Shown here in pieces: positions 37,828 to 49,847 of a DNA stretch of 64,000 nt. This stretch comes from Apostichopus japonicus. Lineage: Eukaryota; Echinodermata; Holothuroidea; Aspidochirotida; Stichopodidae. The number at the start of each line of letters is the position of its first letter. Positions within the stretch are counted from its first letter, which is position 1. The notes beneath the pieces are model-generated. The model made no database searches, had not been told where the DNA came from, and saw only the letters and a program-made list of their open reading frames with translations. The DNA lies in the NCBI RefSeq assembly GCF_037975245.1, contig NC_092576.1, positions 20,647,611-20,711,610 of the forward strand, in the 5' to 3' direction. A program made the translations under genes and the position numbers.

Positions 37828-40800
37828 GTAAATATACATAGTACGGTAAATAACTATATTGTTAATTAACTTTCAGCGTTATAGTGACGGCTATAGTAAC
37901 TAATCATTTTCATTCACAAAAAGCAATATTAATATATTATTACGTAGCATAGAGTACATTTCATTTCATGCATGTGATTCTCGCTGAGTAAAAATTAAAA
38001 ATGAAGCTCGGAATAAAAGTTTAAATATTAGAAAAGGAGAACGACATTACATGAAGTCTTTCATAAAGAAAACAAAAACGCGCAATAAATTTATTGTGCT
38101 AATGGACGCTTATTTGCTTTCATTATTGAAAAATATAAACATCAGTCTATGAAATATATTGAATTTGGTCAACTGCAATGTTCACAGTCCAACAAGAAGG
38201 TATCAAGCTAGAAATGTAGTGATTCCATTCATAGAGAAGTTAACAGTAGTAATGTAATCCATTTAGGCAAATGATACAACTAATACACGAAGTCTTTAAT
38301 TATTGACATACAATGGCCCAAGAATCTGAATCTTTAAACAAAATGTTTGCCTTTAAAAGCAGTTGCCTATATATGTTTTCTTGCTCATATTCGTGCTGTC
38401 ATGTTGAAGGCAGTTCTTAAGAAATTCACTTTTTCTCTCTCTTTCCTTTTTTGACTAATAGGAAGCTTCTTGCTTTGTACGTTTCAAATGAAATATGCTT
38501 CAGTGTCCCGTTTTCCGATATGTCATTATATTTAATGATTCTACGATGTATAAGGCAGCGAAATGCTTAGAATCGCAAAGAAGAATTAAAATATTTAGTA
38601 TCTACGATTCATACGGTGAAAATATCTAACTTTAAGTGGTGTTGGTGAAATGTCACGCAAAAGAGGAAACGATTTCAGTTCTTCCAAAGCGCATGACGAA
38701 AATCTGATGATATGGTTAGTTATTTTCTGATATCTATACTAAATTTGTGCAGGTATTACTATGTAACTAGTGACTGGGTAGCAACAAATGGGTTATGGTT
38801 TATAGTTTGACCAGAGTTTTTATCAATCTGTTTTATCCATTACGTTGGACTAACAAACAATCTAACATATAACACAAGACCAATTGCTCATTTAGCTTCT
38901 AAAAAATACACACGAGCTGTTACTGTAACAGTTTTGTAGATTAATTCTCAAGTATACAACGACAATCCACTTCGGTTATCGATGGCCGTGTTTGACGGTT
39001 TCGTATACATTTAATATTTTATATAAAAAACTTTCATATCCAACTTCCAATCTTAGTTAAATAACACAATTTCTAGTTTGGACACAATTTCACTGTTCTA
39101 TCACAACTAACAACATGATTTGCTTCATTTAGGAATATATTTATTCAATTGACACGTGAATTTTTTACTATTGCGGATATTGTGTCCAAAAAGTATAGCG
39201 CAAACCAAAAATATCATTGAAAATCAAAGTAGATTTTATCTTGAAATATTTTTAAAGAAAAGTTGCGAGGGTAAAACTAACCTGAAATTTTTCTTCAAAT
39301 TGCGTCCTTTGTTAATCTGAAATCCCAAACTACTGTGGAACGAGTTCATCAAACTACAACGGCGTCCTCTTGAAGAATAGGATGCCGATCGATGGCCTGT
39401 ATAATGATATAGATACAGTTAGACTTGAGCAATCAAGCTGAACTAAATCTCCTCATCAATGAAACCAAATCTCCTCGAGACGCCTAAAATATACAGTCAA
39501 GTGACGCACAAATCATCAAACTATAATGTTAATCTATACAATTCAGCGGAAATGCAGCAATACTTCCGGAACACTCCATTTTATTTACCATATAGTATAT
39601 TTAGAATCCGAAGTCGTTCTGAGATCAAATATGTAAACAAGCAATGCATTGATGCATGTAAATTAGCAACTTGAGACACAAGGAATGGGCGGGACGACCA
39701 CAAATTAATTAGCCAGAAATCTTCTCGATGACGTAATTTCAAAAAGGCAGAAGTATGTCACTTACTCTTTTTTTTATTTCTTAGAAACGCGATAGCTCAC
39801 TGGGATTGCAATCTTAAGAGGACAATTTTTTGGACTAGAGTTTTTATCCCATTGGTTTTATCCATTACATTGAACTTGTGAATAAATTATAAATAAACAA
39901 ACAATTAAATACACGTTCCTTCGACTAGCCCCCTAATAAGTGTTTATATGTTGTTTTGACTGATTTACTGACTGCCCTTTAGAATTCGAATATCGAAACT
40001 CCCAACGGTGGCGCATAATTTGCCATTGACCTTGCAATTGTATCAAAAATTTCCCTCACAATGGAAATGCCCTTGTACTGGAAGCTGTTGAAGTTATGAC
40101 CTGCCCGCAGCATGAATATTAGTACTAATGTCAACACCGTCAAATATAGACAACCCAGGCTACTGGAGGACAAAGTAAGAAGACATCGATCACAAGAAGA
40201 AGTAAAACCGGAAGCCACCCTTACCAACTCATCAAGTGTATTGAGTATAGCGAGAAAGTTACACTGCGAACTCAACAAACTGTCTATAGGAGAATAGTGC
40301 TACGCAGAATATTAATGTTTCTATGTTGTAGGCCCACAAAGACCGTCAACAATTTATGTATCCACATGTTTGATCTTTCTATAGATTGGTGTTTAAAGAC
40401 ATATCCCTTTCAATTAGTTTAATGACCGCAATGTTCCTTGCATAAACATATATTTTAACAAAATTAACAAAGATATGACAATGACGTTGTTATTGCCATA
40501 CGTTATACTTTAGTTGAACTTAAAGAAAACACTTTTCAGGTTGGAACGGCTTGAAAATCCATTTCCAGCCCCAGGTGGATTCTTAGGAGGTTTGTTCACA
40601 TGATGGTGAGATATATTAAGGGGTGGGTGGGAGAACACAAGTCTGGAAGTGTGGAAGGGGCATGTCCCCTGGGCCTCAAGCCTGGCTATCGGATTACTTG
40701 GAAGGGTTTAATATTCAAATAGAACCATATAACCACATTACACAAATGCTCAGTGAATGATAAAAACTGATAAAGACTGCAAAATCATGTTGAGGGTTCA

Positions 40801-41095
40801 ACATTCTTCTTGAACATTTTTATGGCAATTTAAGTTTACTAAAAATTGAAGCTGAGTGAAGGATCTCCATAAACTTTGCTAAATTTTTTAACTGAAGGGT
40901 ATTTCACAGTAATTAAACAACCAAGATACCGTTATTGCTGTGTATAAGTTTATGATGTATTGCTTGGAAAATAGGTCAAAGCCCATTCATATCACATCTG
41001 CAAAACTATATTGTATAGAACTTCCCAAATATATTGATCTGTTCTTTCTGACTATTTTCAATGGACACATCAGCTATATTGTGTATAGTCAAGAT
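37828..41095. other. Non-coding stretch, nothing confident
   Basis: At 39979-40297 both strands are open: 99 aa on minus with a hydrophobic middle, and 61 aa on plus (RQPRLLEDKVRRHRSQEE...). Neither shows a known domain. The plus ORF follows an acceptor-like CTGCCCGCAG at about 40110. One of them may be an exon, but I cannot choose. The rest is AT-rich and featureless. Confidence 0.3.
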
Positions 41096-41163
41096 CGAAA
41101 AAGAAATTGGCCTAGATAAATTCTATAAAAATAATTAACTCCATACCCCCTCCCCCCTCCAAG

Positions 41164-41225
<62 letters not shown>

Positions 41226-41291
41226 CTTGGAGGGGGGAGGGGGTATGGAGTTAATTATTTTTATAGAGTTTATCTAGGCCAATTTCTTTTT

Positions 41292-41361
<70 letters not shown>
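41096..41361. repeat. Foldback with (TA)n loop, followed by second (TA)n
   Basis: Arms at about 41096-41164 and 41222-41290 are inverted copies (for example AATTGGCCTAGATAAA and CATACCCCCTCCCCCCTCC with their reverse complements) around a (TA)n loop at 41167-41222. A second (TA)n run occupies 41293-41361. The arms differ by about one or two bases. The layout parallels the foldback in the Notum-like intron, but the arm sequence is unrelated. Confidence 0.9.
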
Positions 41362-41363
<2 letters not shown>

Positions 41364-41913
41364 TTCTCCTTTCTTAAATATGTCGCTTAAGAATGCTTTA
41401 CGGACTGTTTCTAATTTTCTAAAATGTGCATGCCTCGTTGAAGATGTTAAGTTACAAGGCACCGTCATACATGTAGGCCTACAGACGTCTATTGCAGTAG
41501 TTTAGTAGTCTGCCATAGTACATCGTCGTCTGCTGTAATATTATATTGTTTTCATTTTTCAAATTAAACTAAAAGTACTCTCAGATGTCTCTCGGTGATG
41601 CCATGAATTACAATGTTATCACTTGATAACCTAACAAAGGATGCATACATTCACCACAAGCATTTAATCTTCATCGTCATTTGCTTGGCGTACAAGGACT
41701 CCGTCGAGTTGCATCTTAGGCGTCTTAATTAGTTATTTCAATTAAGTAAGGCATATATAGGACTACCATAGACAGACAACAAGAGCAGACTGTCATCTCA
41801 GTCCCACTGACGAAGCACGTTATCACCAATAATTGTGTTGAATTATATTTTCTATTTAGATTTAGTAACTACTTTAGCTTTTATACAGCCATAACTTTTG
41901 TAATTGCACTAGT
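41362..41913. other. Non-coding spacer
   Basis: No gene or repeat recognised. Confidence 0.35.
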
Positions 41914-42933
41914 CAGGCGCGGCGGAACGGGAAAATTATTGGGGGGGGGGGGGGCTAATGTGTGGAGACTATCTAAGCGGAGCGCCACCATCGGTTGGCG
42001 CGGAGCGTACAAGAAAATTTTGGGTTTTTTAAACCCCCAGATGGCCGGAAACGGCACTTCCCGAGTGTTTCATGCTGCGAATACCTAGCCCTAAGTTATG
42101 GGTCTCAAGCCTGCAATTTCTCAGATTGCACGTAAAAATCTGTAAAAACATTGTAATTTGAATCTTCGATGGTGTTTTAAGACAGTAGCTATTACTCGTA
42201 GTGTACTCGCAAAGACGTTTTTGAGTGTAGTAAATTACTACTTGCAATTAAATGCAATAATTAAGTAAATGTCATAAGAAAACACTGAAAGTTTTTCTTA
42301 ATGTCAACAAATGGGTAATTCCAAACCATGTGCAGTTGCCAACAAATTTCTATGAACCAAGCACTGTCACGAATGCATGTATCCTATACAGTACAGGTGA
42401 AATGCTAATATTGTGTTTTTGTTATCACACTTAAGGCACTTTAGAAGGATAAACCCTACGAAAGATACATCTCCAATTAGAAAGAAATGTCCCTGAAGGA
42501 TATATCCATGGGAAATGTGCTACCATTAGAAGGATATATCCTTCAGAGGATGTTGGAGAACTGGCTGAAATGAGGCAAGTCATTGGCCTAAGACAAGTCA
42601 TTGGCCTAAGTCGAAGTTGTTTGCGCTTACCGGTACTCACACTCACTGCTTCCACTTTTCACGGGGCGTGAAGACGCGGTTGGGGTGACAATGTGGTCTA
42701 TAGCCAGGGGACGGGCCGAGGATCCCCCAGCATTTAGGGCCTACAAAAATTATTACACCTATATAGTATACGTGTGCATCGGACAGATCGACAAGTATGC
42801 ATTGAAATATGGGCAGATGCACGTTTCGGAGCCTTGGTAAATATTGGGGGGGGGGGGCTTATCATGCATTTGCCCCCTCAACTTTTTCATTGGGGGCTGA
42901 GCCCCCCAAGCCCCCCCGGTTCCGCCGCCACTG
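41914..42933. mobile_element. hAT-like non-autonomous transposon with 8-bp target duplication
   Basis: The element is 1,020 bp with termini CAGGCGCGGCGGAAC and, inverted, CAGTGGCGGCGGAAC. It is flanked by the exact octamer GCACTAGT (41906-41913 and 42934-42941), the duplication length of hAT elements. It contains the hairpin module at 41968-42010 followed by GATGGCCGGAAACGGCACTT, and G-rich subterminal tracts. No transposase is present. ORFs inside are spurious. Confidence 0.9.
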
Positions 42934-42941
42934 GCACTAGT

Positions 42942-44329
42942 AGTACTAATTGTAGCAGCCCTAATATTTCCCAATACTAGTGTCTATAGTTTTATCCCCA
43001 TGTGAAGTATACCCCCCCCCCCTCCTCAGGAGTGTATACCTCAGGAACCTAGTCATTTTCATTGTCCATACCTTGTGTATATTAGTTGTGAATGTTTACA
43101 TTTTAGTTCTGTGACGGCAATGTGTACACAGAATAGCAGCCTTCTTTAAGTGTAAGTTTGTTGTATTTATGATTTTGATCTCCTGTGATGACCGAATGCA
43201 CCGTCATAATGTATTTATTATTTAAACGTTGTGTACCTGTAACGGTTATACAGAGTCTACATGTGATATCATTATTGAACGACACTTTCATGACAGGACG
43301 TTTAAAATTTAAGTTCCATATGGCCTATGTACGTTTGCAGTTTCAAATGCTAGCTACGTAGCCATCTTATTCTGAGCCTGTCACAGCACTCACAAGCGCC
43401 CTCACTTTGTAGGTACCTACACGACTATACTCCCTGGTGTTTTGTCCGCCCAAAAATAACGCTCACCCCCTGTCACCGAATTTCCGACTGTCACACTCTA
43501 ATTTACCTAGGCCTTTTCATATATTCTTGTAATCTTGAATGCCCAAAAATTTCGGTTAAGATTGACCTTTACTCAGTCATATTTACCACGTTTTCCTTGC
43601 CACTTTGAGAAATTGTATCTCGCGATCCTTATACTCCACCATACAAAACTTCGTATGATTTTGAATACTCTAAAAAAATGCTTAATAGAAATACTGTAAA
43701 ACTTTGCTCAGTTGGAATGAAGTGAACAAGAAAATAATGTTAAGCGCGCTAGAAAAAAAGCACTGTATTCCAGTCGGAATTTTATGGCTCCAAAACCCAT
43801 CCAGTTGGAATTTCAGCCACTACACCCACATCCCCTCCCATCATTAGGCATTGGCTACGTCCCTAACTACAATACTGCGTATTTGCAGGCAAATGCAGTT
43901 CTAATTATTATTGTTATCTTTTGTTAAATAGTATGTTTATAGGGTTGATTATGGCACTTATTAAGCCCTCAAACATTAGCATCTTATGTGTGTAACGTTA
44001 TGACCTAACCTTCATTGAATTAATCTGAGAGTATTGAAAGTACTTTAAGGTTATTAGTCTAATAAGAACATACATTGGGATATTTATTTATTAATATTAT
44101 ATATTGTCACGATACTGTCGATCATTGCCAGTTACTGTATTACACTCACGTTGTTATGTAGTTGTACTAAGTGTCGCCTAGTCGAACTTTGTTTAGTCAT
44201 GGGAATGGGAATAGCCGAACTCTCTGTGAACCCCTGAGACTAACGAACAGGTCTGTCACTCTGACCATGCATGAGACTAACTGAACCCTTCAAACTCTCC
44301 ACTCAGAACACACAATAACCTTCTAAGAG
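42942..44329. other. Non-coding stretch, nothing recognised
   Basis: A C-rich tract at 43012-43025 and scattered AT-rich sequence. No ORF of interest. Confidence 0.35.
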
Positions 44330-46640
44330 ATGAACGCGCAGCACTCTCCTCACTGATAACATCAAGGAAGCCATGCGTCATCTCTCCAACAGCAATAATT
44401 ACGCTCTTCTTGATTCTTCTGATCAGGGGCGGATCCAGGTTTTGCCAAGGGGAGGGGGGGGGGGTTTGATTAGGCGCGTATCCATGATGATCTAATCTTG
44501 GTGGCGCAAATTACTATCTAAGCAGAGCGCCACCATCAGTTGGCGCGGAGCGTACAAAATTGGGAGGGGGGGTGATACCCCCAGATTACCGGAAATGGCA
44601 CTTCCAGAGCATGAGAATGACCAACCCGATGTACACGTTGGCCTGAGAATCAATTATTTCCCAATGTTTTTTTTTTCATCCGTAACCTTTTTGAAGATTG
44701 TCACCCGTCCCACATCATGTTCGACCCCATCGCATCTCCCGTGGATCATTGCTTTTGGAGGTGATTCTACGTTGCGGCCTACAATACCCGTCAGTTCCAC
44801 TTTCCAAGGTTTTAAGCCCATTATTTGTTCAGAATATTAAAATTCACATATCTCGTTAAATTAACTTCAAAACCTACCCATGATGTTGCACAATCATCCG
44901 TGGACAACCAAGCAGGGACATAGCTAGGATCAGATTATTAGGGAGTGAAGAAACTCCAAAATTCCAACTGAATATTTTTCTCGAACTGAGTGTAGGTGTG
45001 TCTGGAGGGATCTAGAGGGGTTCACGACTTTTTTTTTTGGGGGGGGGGGGGAGTAATGAAACAGTGGTGTTCACTTGCTAAACGTTGTCTAGCATCTGTG
45101 CATGAGTGGGCAGTAGAAAACGTAAAAGATTATAACGTTGCAGACAGTTTGACATCAAAGCAGGACCCCGCCATTTGTTGGCCGGGAACTATTTTGCGAA
45201 AAGGCAGGCCAGCTTGTAACAGTTACCAGCAGAAATGACACCTCCTATAGCGTGTAGATAAGTCGGGTTTCCGTGTACACTCTCAGCAAAAGTAAAACAA
45301 AGGTAGTAACTATAAAGCGAAGCGCCACCATCGGATGGCGCGGAGCGCAGGGAATTTTACAAAATGGCAACCCAATAGCAGCCAAAATGGCAGCATCAGT
45401 GCCTCTGCAGAGACCCCCCCCCCCCCAACATTCATAATTGCAAGGACACCGGGCAACAGAACCCCTAATGATATTTAAGTGCAGTTTTCGTGTTCACTCT
45501 CAGCAAAATTGAAATGACTGGAATGGTAAAATTTGCAAGTTTGTTGATGCGTGGGGGACTAGTGACGGCCGTCCTAGGGGAAAGGTCTAAGGAGAGGGTG
45601 TTGTCCCTATCCAGGTTTGAAAATATTGCTCTCAGGACGTGGCTTTGACGCTCAATGTGGCTGTCATCTCTATTATCTAAAGCACCAGGAATTACCATTT
45701 TGCATGAAGGGCTACAGCCCAATACATATTACCTATTTTGAATGGAGCAGAAATTTGGGTCAAATCACTCAAATTACAATCTTCAACTCGATCCAGAGTA
45801 GATATATACGGGCTCTGTGTGGATCCTGCGAAATAGGAGGTTACTGCGTACTAACGAAAGTTGTTGTTTTAAAATTCAGAAAACTCAGGGGGTGGTTTAA
45901 CCCCCCCCCCCCCTGAATCCGTCCCTGCTGATCCTACAGATATTTTCTCCTGGCAGATAAAACAGACCATCACTGATATGTACCAGAGGAACCAGATCTC
46001 TAAAAAGGCTGTTTATTATTTCCTTTCTCCCACACACTGTAAGGCAGCCAGGTCCTCTGCCCAAATTTCGCAAGCTTGGTAACCCTGGTAGGCCTATCGT
46101 CTCAGGCAATGGGTCCCCCGTCGAATAGATATCCTTGTTTGTGGACCACTTCATCAAATCTCTTGTTCCTCAGATAAATTCTTACATCCACGACACTCCA
46201 GAATTCCTCAGGAAACTTGAATATATCAAGAACCAAATCCCCAGTACAGCCATCATAGGTATTTTCGACGCCACTTCTCTTTACACTAACATCCCTCATG
46301 CTGAATGTATCGCAGCCACATGTGGACATGTGGACAAGGGTGGACCTTCTTAGACAGGTCTAAGAAGGTTCACCCTTGTCCACCCATCTCTGACATCAAA
46401 GTTCTCATGCAACATGTTCTCACCAAAAACAAAGTCACGTTCATGGACAAGCATTACCTTCAAAGACACGGGACTGCCGAGGGTAACAGGATGGCTCCTT
46501 CCTTTGCTTGCCTGTTTATGTCTAGCCTTGAAGAACGCATGCTCAGTACATTGATGACATCTTCTTCGTTTAGACCAGCGATGAAGATAGCCTGCTCAAC
46601 TTCATCAATCATTTTCTGTCTTTGTCCTTCTGCAGTTTAT
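44330..46640 (+). pseudogene. Dead Penelope-like element RT, split by a DNA transposon
   Basis: Read on the plus strand: LTDNIKEAMRHLSNSNNY, ALLDSSD, then the 44424-45927 insertion, then PTDIFSWQIKQTITDMYQ, RNQISKKAVYYF, a frameshifted stretch, KLGNPGRPIVSGNGSPVE, an in-frame TAG, FVDHFIKSLVPQINSYIHD, GIFDATSLYTNIPHAE, a rearranged segment, then ISDIKVLMQHVLTKN, YLQRHGTAEGNRMAPSFACL and a YIDD catalytic box near 46547 followed by another TAG. Motif order and the SLYTNIPH and GT-x-MAPS-type signatures are those of Penelope-like RTs. No GIY-YIG endonuclease remains. At 46330-46382 a 25-bp inverted duplication (TGGACAAGGGTGGACC) disrupts the frame. Confidence 0.85.
44424..45927. mobile_element. 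Non-autonomous DNA transposon, TIR CAGGGGCGGATCCAGG, 5-bp duplication
   Basis: The 1,504-bp element has termini CAGGGGCGGATCCAGG and, inverted, CAGGGACGGATTCAGG (14 of 16 match). The 5-bp duplication CTGAT lies at 44419-44423 and 45928-45932. It sits in the Penelope-like RT, whose frame rejoins exactly once the insert and one duplication are removed. It carries two copies of the hairpin module (44513-44555 and a more diverged one at 45309-45350), long poly-C or poly-G tracts and no transposase. It is the same family as the element at 18136. Confidence 0.85.
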
Positions 46641-47031
46641 TCCCTACCCTCTTCCCTTAATCCTCATTTTGTTCCTATATAGTTTATCTCCTATCACTCC
46701 TCTTCCCCCTGTTGGTTCTTTTTTTCGTCTCTCCTTCCCTTGTATACTAATCCTCTTAAATCTTATCTCTTTTGTGTTCACCCTGCTCATTAATCCTTTT
46801 TTTTGTGAGGAAAATAACCTTGTTTTTTATTATTTCAAATACAATTACATAAGATCAAAGCGGTTAACCAGAAAGCCAAGAGGCTTAGTGATTCCCTTTT
46901 TCTTTTTTTTTCTTTTTTGTATGAGAACATTTACTGTAAATTGTGCACGAACAGTTATGATACTAAACAAGCTGGATCCACATAACAAGTGTGCAAGTCA
47001 TCTAACTTTTCATTTACATACTTTTACATTC
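46641..47031. other. Non-coding spacer before the 22-bp satellite
   Basis: T-rich sequence; a plus-strand ORF of hydrophobic residues (46669-47037) has no recognisable domain. Confidence 0.35.
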
Positions 47032-47396
47032 GATTGATCGGTACCGCACATTCGATTGATCGGTAACGCACATTCGATTGATCGGTACGGTAAATTCGAT
47101 TGATCGGTTCGGAACATTCGATTGATCGGTACCCCACATTCGATTGACCAGTACCGCACATTCGATTGATCAGTACGGTAATTTCGATTGATCGGTTCGG
47201 AACATTCGATTGATTGGTACCGAACATTCGATTGATCGGTAGCGCACATTCGATTGATCGGTACCGCACATTCGTTTGATCGGTAACGAACATTCGATTG
47301 ATCGGTACCGAGGTTTCGATTGATCGGTTCGGTAATTTCGATTGATCGGTACGGCACATTCGATTGAACGGTACCGAAGTTTCGATTGATCAGTAG
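47032..47396. repeat. 22-bp satellite, left block (about 16 units)
   Basis: Same 22-bp unit and orientation as the array starting at 53581, but more divergent: many units carry changes such as ATTGACCAG, ATTGATTGG or ATTGAACGG in the normally constant core. The block stops within a unit at GATCAGTA. The same variant combination (GAACGGTACCGAAGTTTCG then ATTGATCAGTA) recurs near 53870-53905 and 53960, so the two blocks share an edge-type history. Confidence 0.95.
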
Positions 47397-48784
47397 GGCC
47401 AAAGCCAAAAATGGTCATCACTATACCTGGAATTTAAACATTGCCACTTAGGCTCATTCCACCCATAGTTATGAGAACAACTAACCAAAGTTCTGTAATC
47501 ATAAAAAAAAATCATGAAAATTCGCATAAAGATGGAATGCGGCGATTCCAAAATCCAGGTAGCACACTCCTGATGTGGTGGGACGGAATTTTAGAAAAAT
47601 GAGGTAATTACATATGGGAACAAAGTTGAATTTTTCTGTTTTTGACGGTATAAATGGCCTTTAATGAGGATACTTTATGCACTATAAAATGTATCAATAG
47701 TAGTTCTTGAATGAAGAAAAAAATAAAACGAAAGTGTTCAATTCCGTCCCACCGCATTTTTGAACATATTTTTTTAATTTCCAAGGGGTAAAAAAATTAT
47801 AATGTTTTTTAATCTCTCCAAACTATCAACTATGTATGCAACTGACACCTCTGGGTGGAGAAAAAATAAATATTTTATCCTGGATAGACAGGGCGGTAGT
47901 CCAACATTTTCGTGGTGGGAAGGAAACAAGTTGTGGTGGGACGGAATTTTAATTTCAATGCATCTTCAAACAGCATGCCTGGTCCAAAAGTTTCCTGTCA
48001 TTCAAGAGTACAACTTATTCACCTTGAATACCAGACCTAATAACAATGTGATCAATTGATTATACTTCAAAATGTTATGCATCTGGATATTCCATACATA
48101 CTGTACACATCACATCAGTTTTGAACCTCATGTGTCAAAACACCACATTTTTTAGTAAATTTGAGATTGGGTTTTTAATCATGCATATATAAATCCCATC
48201 ACTATAGATATAGTCCAAGTTGTTCACCCCAGGTTTCTTTATTGGCCCTTTGGGATTTCCTAAACTATCCACCAATTGTAGAACATGTGCTTTTGAATTG
48301 ATATTATCTGCTGATGAGCAATAATCCATGTGCACAATAAAATTCAAGTTGTTATGGTACTCACATAGTGTATCATACAGGATAGATAGAAGAGCTAGAT
48401 TGCAAGAATTAAGGTAAGAATTGATTCGGCTTCTCAATAGTTATATATTAATTTACCTCCAGTTTAGGTTATAGGCAATTCAGACAATTTGGTAGTGATA
48501 GTTATGACTTAGTCTAAGCTGTTGCCTAACAGACTATGTTGTATTGTAAAGGTTTAAAACAAAACTTATAATATACTGAGAGGTAGAAATGTGTAGCCTA
48601 CGGAACTAATACAAGGAAGCAAACCATTACATATTTTGCATGAGTCTTCTAGCCTAGCAAATTTATGTTTTAGCCTAAGCTGTCGCCTAACACAATATCC
48701 CTTACCTAACACGAATATATTCGATAAGTATTCGATAAGTATTCAAAGATTTCCTTAGTATTCAGAAAATTTACCATATAACAC
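47397..48784. other. Non-coding, with repeated GTGGTGGGACGGAATTTTA motif
   Basis: The motif occurs forward at 47575 and 47933 and inverted at 47741-47755; a related CCGCCCACCACATTCCG lies near 53456, just before the main array. The ORF at 47802-48059 is unassigned. Nothing else is seen. Confidence 0.4.
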
Positions 48785-49075
48785 ACAGTACAAAATAAGT
48801 ATTCGAACACTAATAGGAATAACTATAAGCCTTCGTCAGAGCCGAAATATGTAAATGAGTGAAGTATTCGAATACCTGTTAGGTATTCGAATAGGTATTC
48901 GAATAGGTATTCGAATAGGTATTCGAAGAGGTATTCGAATAGGTATTCAAATAGCTATTTGAATACTTAGCTCATTTACATATAAGTATTCGCTCATTTA
49001 AATAATTCGGCTCTGACGAATACTTATAGTTATTCGAATAGTTATTCGCTAGTATTCGAATACTTGTATGCTAAT
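48785..49075. repeat. Imperfect foldback with 12-bp GGTATTCGAATA minisatellite in the loop
   Basis: The left arm contains GAATAACTATAAGCCTTCG, TCAGAGCCGAA and ATGTAAATGAG. The right arm at about 48975-49060 holds the reverse complements. In the loop about six 12-bp GGTATTCGAATA units run in tandem. TTCGAA itself is palindromic. Confidence 0.75.
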
Positions 49076-49847
49076 TAGTTATGTTATGAAGGCTTAACAG
49101 GTTTCTGAATACTTACTCGAATACTTATTGAATACTTGTATGCTAATCAGTTCCAAGTAAGGAGAGTTAGGAATTTGGTCAGCTTGTTGTCCTAGCTCCT
49201 TGTTTAAAACTCTCCAAACAAATAATGAGAATAACCAGAATTCTGAAGAATGTTAAAGTAAATACACTTAATTTAAAAGTCTGTTTAGGGGGGGGGGGGG
49301 GCAACACTCAGTCATTTCAACTTGATGCAAAAATTTCGTTTTCACTACTAATTCGAAGGTCAGGGTCTATAAAAAAAATTTGGTTCCGGTGTTAAGCACT
49401 CAGAATTTTTTTTTTTTGTGGGGGGGGCCCATTATCCAAAATGGCGGCCATCGAAAATCGTGAATTACAATTTTTCCTGGAAAAAGTTCATAATTAAAAA
49501 CAAAATGGACCATAATACTCCATATACCTTATAAGTATGCCTATGGACCTATAATCAAATTAAATTGGCTCCATGGGGGGAGGTCAAAATCCTTAAAAGA
49601 AACCCTTCCCACCCCTTCCCCTCAAATTTGGTAAAAAAAAACTGGATTAGGGGTGTATGGGGAGGAATTGGTAATTCACCTGCAGGCTTACAGCACACCG
49701 TACCCCATCCGAGATGAACTTTTATACTTAATAATTTAAAAACGATTTCTACGGCAGAATAAATAATTACCGCGCCTTTCGATTGCGAACTTAGCTGACT
49801 GAAGTGCGCGTAAAGTCAATGGCGCTCCGGGAATGATTAGACATGAC
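49076..49847. other. Non-coding spacer
   Basis: G tracts near 49289 and 49425. Sequence such as CCAAAATGGCGGCCATCG looks like dispersed-repeat material, but no element could be delimited. Confidence 0.35.

Noticed and set aside
39979-40297. Overlapping 99-aa minus and 61-aa plus ORFs
   Set aside because: Both look protein-like in composition, but no domain, conservation or paired splice sites let me choose either.
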